Shown: positions 23,099 through 29,725 of the stretch, piece by piece
Numbering within the stretch: the stretch's first letter is position 1
How the letters are laid out: every line of letters begins with the position of its first letter
DNA from: Bordetella parapertussis
GTDB lineage: Bacteria > Pseudomonadota > Gammaproteobacteria > Burkholderiales > Burkholderiaceae_B
Length of the DNA stretch: 64,000 nt
Assembly (NCBI GenBank): GCA_945897365.1
Contig: CAMDFD010000005.1
Location: 1-64,000, forward strand
Direction: 5' to 3'
Notes under the pieces: generated by a model
Seen by the model: the letters and a program-made list of their open reading frames with translations, nothing else
What the model was told of the DNA's origin: nothing
The model's database searches: none
Program-made: the position numbers and the translations under genes

Positions 23099-23423
23099 GA
23101 TTCTGCTCCTGTATCGAAGCAGCAATCCATGTTGCTGGAAAGTCTTCGCCAATGCGTGTGAAGCAGATGTTTGGGATCTCTTTAAAGGGACCCGCCCACA
23201 TATCGGCGATGGCTACAAACTGCTCGATATCCAAACCGCCTTGTTCGATCTCATCGAGGAGCTCGCCTAGACCCTCGCTGCTCATCGACACCAGGCGATA
23301 CAAATACGCATCGCCCTCGCCAAGGGTATGTTGTTGCTCAAAGGTTTCACAGCCGCCTGGGTAATGGGCGGCGATATCGGCTTTGCGAATAAACGCCGAC
23401 AATAATTGCACGTGCACAGTCAT
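23091..23423 (-). CDS. Conserved hypothetical protein, first gene of a leader-controlled operon
   Basis: Starting at ATG 23423 (GGAGATCGTG immediately upstream) the 110-residue product reads MTVHVQLLSAFIRKADIAAH, then YLYRLVSMSSEGLGELLDEI and FVAIADMWAGPFKEIPNICF. It is acidic and soluble with no recognised domain. It always appears, as far as I recall, beside a gene like 22478-23098. Upstream is a 190-bp leader with a terminator and segments complementary to one another (23453-23620), so its expression is probably controlled at RNA level. Confidence 0.75.
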   Translation of the reverse strand: MTVHVQLLSAFIRKADIAAHYPGGCETFEQQHTLGEGDAYLYRLVSMSSEGLGELLDEIEQGGLDIEQFVAIADMWAGPFKEIPNICFTRIGEDFPATWIAASIQEQNHD

Positions 23424-23490
23424 CACGATCTCCTGTTTAGCCACTTCGGCGAGACGCCCGGGTTGGCAAGTTGGATATAAATCCCCCGTA

Positions 23491-23524
23491 CAAAACAAAA
23501 AGCCCTCATCGTTAGAAGAGGGCT
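23491..23524 (-). terminator. Terminator inside the leader of the 23423/23098 operon
   Basis: AGCCCTC at 23501-23507 pairs with GAGGGCT at 23518-23524; on the minus strand TTTTTGTTTTG follows. It lies 68 bp before the first gene of the operon, so read-through or a second promoter is needed for expression. Confidence 0.85.
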
Positions 23525-23629
23525 GACGCATCCCGCTTGGTTACCGTGTCCGGTCACATTGCCTTTCGGCGATCCACCTTGCCCGGGAGGGCAGGTTGGC
23601 ATGGGCGTCAACCCAAATCTAAATGTATT
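23491..23629 (-). ncRNA. Structured leader / short RNA ending in a terminator, C4-like layout
   Basis: A promoter at 23636-23665 would give an RNA of about 139 nt: GACGCCC (23609-23603), a hairpin CCTGCCC/GGGCAAGG, a GCC-GAAA-GGC tetraloop hairpin, a GGTAACC segment, then terminator AGCCCTC/GAGGGCT with TTTTTGTTTT. Two segments, GACGCCC and GGCAAGGTGG, are complementary (7/7 and 9/10) to GGGCGTC and CCAACTTGCC in the leader just past the terminator (23453-23474), in the right antiparallel order. Phage P1/P7 C4 RNA works this way. Family assignment is inference. Confidence 0.6.
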
Positions 23630-23635
23630 ACTTTG

Positions 23636-23665
23636 ATTTTACTAGATTGTTCAATACATAGTCAA
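23636..23665 (-). promoter_or_regulatory. Probable promoter of the structured leader RNA
   Basis: Minus strand: TTGACT (23665-23660), 18-bp spacer, TAAAAT (23641-23636). The direct repeat TATTGACTATGTATTGA overlaps the -35 region. Confidence 0.5.
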
Positions 23666-23740
23666 TACACGTAAATAAACGATGTTGAACGAACGATTCA
23701 TTTTGTGATGTCGGAAACGAAATAAGGCTGGCAATTAAAC

Positions 23741-24022
23741 TCAGGCTGCTTGCAATTCCATGTGGACGCGTCTGCCTGTCGCAGTTGCAATATTGACAAG
23801 CGCATCAAGAGAAAATCTTGAAACACGACCGCGTAGCAAATCATTCATTCTTGGCTGTGTAACGCCACAACGCTTGGCGGCCTCTGCTTGTGTCCAGGCG
23901 CTTGCTTTAACCAACTCCGATATTTGCATCATCAATTCTGCGCGAGCACGCAAGTTTGCGGCTTGCTCTGGCGTGTCGGCTATGGCATCCCAAACGCTTT
24001 TATAGGATTCAGTTTTTTTCAT
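23741..24022 (-). CDS. XRE-family helix-turn-helix regulator (antitoxin type)
   Basis: From ATG 24022 the 93-residue protein reads MKKTESYKSVWDAIADTPEQ, then a helix-turn-helix with WTQAEAAKRCGVTQPRMNDL (about residues 43-62) and FSLDALVNIATATGRRVHME. This is the HTH_37 type that usually serves as antitoxin beside a Gp49-like RelE toxin. Here no toxin is present: the gene upstream, with only 2 bp between stop and start, is the coiled-coil membrane protein of repeat family C. A longer in-frame start exists upstream but lies inside that gene. C-terminal or internal fragments of the same gene occur at 16675, 18852 and 22382. Confidence 0.85.
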   Translation of the reverse strand: MKKTESYKSVWDAIADTPEQAANLRARAELMMQISELVKASAWTQAEAAKRCGVTQPRMNDLLRGRVSRFSLDALVNIATATGRRVHMELQAA

Positions 24023-24024
24023 TG

Positions 24025-24243
24025 CTAAAAAATATTCGCAATCTTCGATAGCAGGGCAACGATGGCGAACAGAGTCGTGATTTGTATGCTCATGCATAGA
24101 ATAAATTTACGGTCAAAGTCGGCTCTCAATCCTGCGACCAAGCGATCTATGCGATCCATGGTTTCAGTTGATTGCCTTGCCAAATCTTCGCGCGTGGCAA
24201 GGGCTGGGATGATGGCTTCAAGTTTGGCTAATTTAGTTTGCAT
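24025..24243 (-). CDS. Small coiled-coil protein with C-terminal membrane helix (family C, copy 3)
   Basis: The 72-residue product, MQTKLAKLEAIIPALATRED through SKIANIF, differs from copy 2 by only a few residues. Its coil covers about residues 1-47 and the membrane helix about 49-67. The stop codon is 2 bp before the ATG of the XRE gene, so the pair should be translated from one message. This is the clearest case of the family C gene taking the place where a toxin gene usually stands. Function unknown. Confidence 0.72.
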   Translation of the reverse strand: MQTKLAKLEAIIPALATREDLARQSTETMDRIDRLVAGLRADFDRKFILCMSIQITTLFAIVALLSKIANIF

Positions 24244-24355
24244 TGAGTACTGCCTATAGTGCCTGAGTCATGCGAAATTTTAGTTTTAACGATATCTAAA
24301 ACGATCTGTTCAGATAACTATTTTTTGTATCAAATAGTTTCAGCGCGCCGTCTGC
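24025..24355. repeat. Repeat element C, copy 3
   Basis: It runs from CTAAAAAATATTCGC through the coiled-coil gene to GAAATTTTAGTTTTAACGAT and AACTATTTTTTGTATCAAAT. The similarity to copies 1 and 2 fades after about 24355. Confidence 0.7.
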
Positions 24356-24383
24356 GACCTGAGTAAGTCAGGGAGTGCTTTGT

Positions 24384-24475
24384 AGGGTCTGTTTGCTTTG
24401 TCATCTGATGAGATCGTGTCTGGTGCATCATCTTCCAAACAAGAGAGTTAACAAGAAAACGACTCTGGCATTGTG
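24384..24475 (+). pseudogene. Degenerate copy of the 10127 secreted-peptide start region
   Basis: GGTCTGTTTGCTTTGTCATC, then GCATCATCTTCCAAACA and GAAAACGACTCTGGCATTGT follow 10058-10147 at about three quarters identity. The ATG is replaced (AACAAGAAAACG), so no peptide is made. The leading 20 bp also recur at about 16648. Confidence 0.55.
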
Positions 24476-24569
24476 GGTTAGGTGGTGGAAACAATTCTGT
24501 TACCAAATAAATGGCGATGCAGCACTTTCACGAATAGAAAATGCTCATAATGATCTCTATTATTTTGGG

Positions 24570-24920
24570 ATGGAAAAACGCATGCTCACCGTTGAATTAA
24601 CCGTCGATCAACACACTAAAATCTGCGAACGTCTTGATCGGTCAATGTCGAATCTTTGCCAGGCAATGGCTGACTTGCGTGTGCAAATGACTCAGGTTCA
24701 AGCTGATCTGCGGCATGAGATTGCATTGCTTCAGGCTGATCTGCGCAAAGAGATTGCATTTGTGCAGACTGACCTGCGCCAAGAAATCGCCCGGAGTAAC
24801 GCTGATTTACATAAGTTTTTTGAGCGTAAATTTATGTGGATGATGACTGCGTATTGCGGGGGTATGTTTACCTTGCTAGGTTTTCTAGGTAAGTATCTGC
24901 TTGATAGCTATGCAAGGTAA
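24570..24920 (+). CDS. Coiled-coil protein with C-terminal membrane helix (DUF1640-like)
   Basis: From ATG 24570 the 116-residue protein has a long coiled coil made of near-exact 11-residue repeats (QADLRHEIALL, QADLRKEIAFV, QTDLRQEIARS) and a C-terminal membrane helix, FMWMMTAYCGGMFTLLGFLG. The layout is that of DUF1640/CCDC90-like proteins. It is not a close relative of family C but shares its architecture and sits beside copy 3. MLTV at 24582 is an alternative start. Function unknown. Confidence 0.68.
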   Translation: MEKRMLTVELTVDQHTKICERLDRSMSNLCQAMADLRVQMTQVQADLRHEIALLQADLRKEIAFVQTDLRQEIARSNADLHKFFERKFMWMMTAYCGGMFTLLGFLGKYLLDSYAR

Positions 24921-24990
24921 GTGTGTCCTCAGGAATTTCGCGCAGGCGTTTGAGTGAGTCACCAAGAAAAGAAAAAGATTTCAGTCGCTC

Positions 24991-26148
24991 TCACAGTGCA
25001 GCGTGGACTTTGCCGATCGTTAGCAACACTGCTTTTGCTCGCGGCAAAAAGGAATCGATTTCGGTGTATTCGTCCGGGGTATGGAATTTACCGCCCACTG
25101 GGCCGGTCCCGCATAGGGTGATCGCGCCAAGGCTGGAGGTCACTCCCGAGTCCGCGCATCCGCCGCTAAATTCCTGATCTGCTTGATGTCCGATATCCTT
25201 GAGCGTATCCCGGTACAACTCAAAGAGTTTCTGCGAGGCTGCGGTTGGAACGAACGGCTTAAATTCACCAATGACGCTGAGCTTAGCCAGGGTGCCGGTG
25301 ATGAAGTTTTTGTTACAAATGCACTGGATTCGGCTCATGACGTGCTCGCGCTGTTCCAGATCTTTGACGCGCACGTCGATAGCGGCTTTGGCTGAAGGGG
25401 CAGAGGTATTGACAGACTGGCCGCCTGAAATCAGTCCAACACTGACAGTCAAGCCCTCATCAATGTCTGTGAGCTTGTCGAGCTCAATGATTTTGTTCGC
25501 GATCTCCGAAATCGCGTTAATGCCCTCTGAAAAATTGGCACCTGAGTGCGCGGCTTTCCCCTGGACATCCATCTCGAGAAAAATCCCGCCTTTGCGTCCT
25601 GTGACGACGTTTCCCGAAGGGCGACCGGGTTCGCCGTTGAAGACAAACGCAGCTTTACGGGCAAAAGCCTCGATGACCTCTCTGCTAAGGGGAGAGCCGA
25701 TTTCTTCGTCGCACGTAAAGAGTGCGGATACTTCGGTGGTCGTTTCGCCAGACTGGGCAAGTGCGGCGATGATGAAGGCATTCATGACGACGCCCGCCTT
25801 CATGTCAGCAACGCCAGGACCATACGCGCGGTTTCCCTCGATGCGGAAGGGACGTTTGGCGACCTCTCCCTTGGGAAAGACGGTATCGCAATGACCCATC
25901 AGCAGGACTGGACGACCAAGGCTTGCGCCAGGATTGAGCGTCACGGACAGTGCCGCCTCGACTCCCTGCACAAAATGGGATTGGGTTGTTAAGCCGAAGG
26001 TTTTAAAAAAAGACTCAAGTTTGCGAAAAACTTGGGCAACACCTTCTTTGTAATAGCTGTGTGAGTCAATCCCTACCAGCTCTTCGAGCAATGACAGCAT
26101 GGCTGTGTGCTGCGAGTCAATCCATTCGACTGCCTTTGAGTGTTGCAT
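24991..26148 (-). CDS. M20-family metallopeptidase (carboxypeptidase G2-like)
   Basis: The 385-residue protein carries the M20 zinc site: GHCDTV (His86, Asp88), GVADMKAG (Asp115), CDEEIG (catalytic Glu148, ligand Glu149) and GGCADSGVTSSLG near residue 348. The dimerisation domain lies at about 180-290 (GKAAHSGANFSEGINAISEI). Carboxypeptidase G2-type enzymes remove C-terminal glutamate or cut acyl-amino acids. No signal peptide is seen, so it is cytoplasmic here. It stands alone, between the coiled-coil gene and the sulfatase cluster. Confidence 0.9.
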   Translation of the reverse strand: MQHSKAVEWIDSQHTAMLSLLEELVGIDSHSYYKEGVAQVFRKLESFFKTFGLTTQSHFVQGVEAALSVTLNPGASLGRPVLLMGHCDTVFPKGEVAKRPFRIEGNRAYGPGVADMKAGVVMNAFIIAALAQSGETTTEVSALFTCDEEIGSPLSREVIEAFARKAAFVFNGEPGRPSGNVVTGRKGGIFLEMDVQGKAAHSGANFSEGINAISEIANKIIELDKLTDIDEGLTVSVGLISGGQSVNTSAPSAKAAIDVRVKDLEQREHVMSRIQCICNKNFITGTLAKLSVIGEFKPFVPTAASQKLFELYRDTLKDIGHQADQEFSGGCADSGVTSSLGAITLCGTGPVGGKFHTPDEYTEIDSFLPRAKAVLLTIGKVHAAL

Positions 26149-26246
26149 CGCGCGAGTCCTCGACTAATGTTTAAAGGTATTGCAATACGATACTCTTATT
26201 GTTGTTTGTTTTGGCAGTTGGGATTGTGAATGGCCTGTCTCTTCGG

Positions 26247-27374
26247 TCAATCTTTTACCAAGCGAAATCCGATATGAGACATTGGATTGTAGGGGTCAGT
26301 GCCACGACGTGCGCTTGGTCGATAAGACAGGCAGTAATCTTCGTTGCATAAAAAAGACCCTCCTCGAATCACTCGTTTGGGCGCATTGACTGGCGTGCCT
26401 GGATCTGTTGGGTCATATGAGTTGCTCGGGCCGAGTGGATTGACAATGACTTGATGACCATACTCTTTAACTTGCATGGCGAAATAATCGGCACGATACC
26501 AATCGGCCACCCACTGCCAAGCATTACCTGCCATATCAAATAAGCCATAGCCATTTTGTGGATAGGTCCTTACTTCACTTGTTCCGGCCTCTGCGATTCC
26601 GTTATCTTCAATTAACTGAGCGTTTACAACCGGGAATGCTCGTTTTTTAACATCCCAAATATTGGCAGGTAGTTTGCCATTTTGTTCAAACTGATCCCCA
26701 AGCACATAGGTTGCCTGGCTCAGGCCACCGCGAGCGGCAAACTCCCACTCGGCTTCGGTAGGCAATCTTTTGCCAATCCATTTTGCATATGTCTGAACAT
26801 CTTCATAGCTTACTTGCACGACTGGATGATTGCCCTTGTTGTCGAGATTGCTCTTGGGTCCCGTGGGATGCTGCCAATTAGCACCGGGTACAAAGGCCCA
26901 CCATTGGGAGTAATCATCTAAACGAACCTTATTTTTGGTACCGATAAATACCATTGCCCCAGGTACCAATAACGAGGCAGGTGGTCGGGGGATGCCCGCT
27001 GGCAATTGCACTTTAATGGTGTCCCAGTCTGGAGTCCGCTCCGCAGTCGTTTTGTAATTTGTTTCTTTAACAAACTGAGCAAATTGATTGTTGGTGACGT
27101 GGGTTGCATCCATCCAAAAGCCCTTGACTTTGACGCGATGGACGGGTCTCTCATTATCCTGATCTTTTTTTGAATTACTCCCCATCAAAAAGTCACCAGT
27201 AGGAACCCATACCATCCCAAGTGGCGCATTCTTGCCATCACTTTCAATCACAACGTGAGGTGACTTCGTACTGACGCTGCGATTTTGCCAATAAAAGTAA
27301 GCTGATACGCTGCATGTTACGGCAACAGCAGCGGCAAGCAGGATGGTGCGACGAGTCAAGTAAACGCTTTGCAT
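26247..27374 (-). CDS. Formylglycine-generating enzyme (sulfatase-modifying factor)
   Basis: The 375-residue protein has an N-terminal signal or anchor (residues 8-28) and then the FGE-sulfatase domain from MVWVPTGDFLMGS (about 54-66) to IRGGSFLCNEDYCLSYRPSA. The pair Cys343 and Cys348 corresponds to the catalytic cysteines of human FGE (Cys336/Cys341), so it should be active. It converts the sulfatase cysteine to formylglycine. Its ATG overlaps the stop of the sulfatase gene (TGATG), so the two are translationally coupled. Export of both proteins suggests modification outside the cytoplasm or before folding. Confidence 0.92.
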   Translation of the reverse strand: MQSVYLTRRTILLAAAVAVTCSVSAYFYWQNRSVSTKSPHVVIESDGKNAPLGMVWVPTGDFLMGSNSKKDQDNERPVHRVKVKGFWMDATHVTNNQFAQFVKETNYKTTAERTPDWDTIKVQLPAGIPRPPASLLVPGAMVFIGTKNKVRLDDYSQWWAFVPGANWQHPTGPKSNLDNKGNHPVVQVSYEDVQTYAKWIGKRLPTEAEWEFAARGGLSQATYVLGDQFEQNGKLPANIWDVKKRAFPVVNAQLIEDNGIAEAGTSEVRTYPQNGYGLFDMAGNAWQWVADWYRADYFAMQVKEYGHQVIVNPLGPSNSYDPTDPGTPVNAPKRVIRGGSFLCNEDYCLSYRPSARRGTDPYNPMSHIGFRLVKD

Positions 27375-29527
27375 CAATACACCGAGGTAGACGCTGGACA
27401 CTTGCCTTGATTGCTTTGAATAATCTGCTCATCTGCACTATTTGTCAGACCATCAAAGTTAAAGTCGGCAACGCTGGATAAGGCCCAGCGGGTAAATTGT
27501 TGCCAAATATTTAAATCTTCAGGGTTCACCTGACCGTCAATATTGGCATCGCCTGGACAATCTGGCTGGGAAGCTAAAACGCTATTGAGTTGAGTGAGAA
27601 GGTTGTTATAAATATCCGGATAAGCGTTTGGATCCAGTTGGTTAGCAGATCCAGGAGTATCTAAGGCTGGCGATCCAGCATTCTCATTAATGGCATAGAG
27701 CTCATTTGTAATGACTACCGAGTGTGAGTCATCAGCAGAGTTGTAGGCTTGGGTTTGATTTTGTACTAACTTGTGCGTGGCATTTCGAATGGCGCTTGAA
27801 GCGCCAGCAAATATGTAAATCTGGGGGCGACTGGACTTAAATAAGGCCTGATTCACCTCCCAGCATTGTTGATAGCCCTGACTGGAACTTGGTCCAACCG
27901 AGGGGCCGATAACAGAAGCATCCGTATAGCCCACTCCCCACCATACACCTGCGTTGTCTTCGCAGACGCTTTTTGAAACCGGCACTTGTGTGCAAGCGGC
28001 ATTAGACATAATGCACGGACCATTTTGACTGCCATTAGCCTGAATGTTGTACCCAGCTTGAGTGAAGTTCATCGTTCGTATAGAGGCTTGGCCAGCATTT
28101 TCTAAATATGGCATCATGGGTGCTGAGTCAATTGTTCGAGGTACGGCTTGTTTCACATTGATCCCCGCTATTTCTCCAAACAGTTGAAATATATCAACTG
28201 TATTGGTCATCGAATTCACATCTCGGTTTGGCGCATTGACTAATTTACCGGCAACGATCAGCGGAACCCAAACGCCAGTTTGATATGAAGTTGCTTTGGC
28301 TAAAGTGGGATTGAACGGAGATTTGACAGAAGGTCCATTTGTTCCATTATCTCCGACAATGATGATCATCGTATTGCTAGCGTTCGGGTCGTAATTAAGC
28401 GTTCCATCGGGCTTCTTGGTGGCTATTCCAGTGGCGACTAACAGGCGTCCGAATTCTGTATCCATCGCTTCTGTCATCTGATTCTGAATCGTCTGATAAT
28501 TTGACGAATCGCCACAATTTAGATTGTCAATTCCAACTGAAAATGTTGGTGCGAGCGCTGAGGGTGACTGCTGAAGGGGTGTATGGGCCGCGCTATAAGA
28601 AACGGTCGCCATCCAAGGGGTCGAGGGCGACTGACTTTTTATCCAATTAATGGCTGCATCCGTTTCGATTGTCGTTCGATAACCCCGATTTCTACTTTCG
28701 GTCAAGGGGATGGATTGCACACCCGCAGCACTATTGATCACCAAAGGAGAAACATAATAGGCATTTTCTGCATTGAAATTTAAATTCGCGGGGGGGCTAC
28801 TTTGACAGGTAGCATTGGGGACTAAAATGCCACCCGACATTAAACATTGTTTGCCTGGCGGATCACCAGCATCTGAAACAGTCGAGATCACACTACACGA
28901 ATTATCGGCCTGATAGCAGGCGCCTGTATTGGCACCTCCGTTGGAGGTTGAAGGAACAAATCCGCACGAATAAGTTCCCTGAGGTCCAACGCCACCTGCA
29001 GTCGTATCGATCGATCCGGGAAGTCCGCCTATCCAGCCATAAAAATGATCCCAACCCAGTTGTTTGGGCGTGCCATTACCAGCTTGGTTATTCTCTGGGC
29101 CCGCCAAATGAAACTTTCCAAACATGCCACTCACGTAGTTGGCTTGTTGCAATAGTTTGGGTGCTGTCATGTCAAAGGGAGACAGTTGTGAATTGGCTAA
29201 ATCATTTGGACCAACTGCTTGATTGATTTGAGTTCGTAGTGGATAGCGACCAACAAACATCGCAGCTCTACCGGGCGAGCACTCTGGCATAGACCAGGTA
29301 TTTCTAAATCGAATTCCTGCAGCAGCTACCGTATTCATATTAGGCATACTTGGGGGCGTTGTGCCGCCATAGCCGAACGACAGCATTTGATCTATGCCGA
29401 CGTCATCCATCACTATAAATAAGATATTCGGGGTTTTGGGAGTGCTTGCGGTCGACCCGCCGTCGCCACACCCACTCAGTTGCGAGGCAGCAAAAATTGC
29501 ACTGGCCAACCAGAAAATGACTTTCAT
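27374..29527 (-). CDS. Sulfatase-family lipoprotein with C-terminal dockerin-like calcium repeats
   Basis: The 717-residue protein begins with a lipoprotein signal (lipobox LSGC, Cys20). The sulfatase core follows: NILFIVMDDVG with metal-binding Asp41/Asp42, then PECSPGRAAMFVGRYP, whose C-S-P-G-R (Cys83) fits the CxPxR site for formylglycine. Further metal or substrate ligands are in YSAAHTPLQQ and IVGDNGTNGP. The last 60 residues hold two EF-hand-like loops (GDANIDGQVNPEDLN and DFNFDGLTNSADE) like a dockerin or cohesin-partner repeat, unusual for a lipoprotein sulfatase. It would sit on the cell surface and hydrolyse sulfate or phosphonate esters of unknown substrate. Its activating enzyme is encoded directly downstream. 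Confidence 0.92.
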   Translation of the reverse strand: MKVIFWLASAIFAASQLSGCGDGGSTASTPKTPNILFIVMDDVGIDQMLSFGYGGTTPPSMPNMNTVAAAGIRFRNTWSMPECSPGRAAMFVGRYPLRTQINQAVGPNDLANSQLSPFDMTAPKLLQQANYVSGMFGKFHLAGPENNQAGNGTPKQLGWDHFYGWIGGLPGSIDTTAGGVGPQGTYSCGFVPSTSNGGANTGACYQADNSCSVISTVSDAGDPPGKQCLMSGGILVPNATCQSSPPANLNFNAENAYYVSPLVINSAAGVQSIPLTESRNRGYRTTIETDAAINWIKSQSPSTPWMATVSYSAAHTPLQQSPSALAPTFSVGIDNLNCGDSSNYQTIQNQMTEAMDTEFGRLLVATGIATKKPDGTLNYDPNASNTMIIIVGDNGTNGPSVKSPFNPTLAKATSYQTGVWVPLIVAGKLVNAPNRDVNSMTNTVDIFQLFGEIAGINVKQAVPRTIDSAPMMPYLENAGQASIRTMNFTQAGYNIQANGSQNGPCIMSNAACTQVPVSKSVCEDNAGVWWGVGYTDASVIGPSVGPSSSQGYQQCWEVNQALFKSSRPQIYIFAGASSAIRNATHKLVQNQTQAYNSADDSHSVVITNELYAINENAGSPALDTPGSANQLDPNAYPDIYNNLLTQLNSVLASQPDCPGDANIDGQVNPEDLNIWQQFTRWALSSVADFNFDGLTNSADEQIIQSNQGKCPASTSVY

Positions 29528-29725
29528 TATTTTAGCCTCAGGATTCTTCTAGTAGTCGACGTTAGGATGGTAAGCTAATTGGGACCAATGTCAGGTTAAA
29601 TTTTGTTCACCCAAGTTACAGTGCCGGCTCAGAAATTAAAAGAACTTTAGAACAAAGCGAGGGTAAACGATCTCTTCGGTAGGAAAACCGATTCAGCGAT
29701 GAGAGCGTTTGATCCCGAGCATGAA

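Noticed and set aside
18448..24355. Repeat element C as a known IS or transposon
   Set aside because: No transposase frame, no clear terminal inverted repeats and no flanking target duplication could be seen by eye.
25199..25992. Two long plus-strand frames opposite the M20 peptidase gene
   Set aside because: The minus-strand gene has all zinc ligands; the opposite frames show no motifs or start signals.
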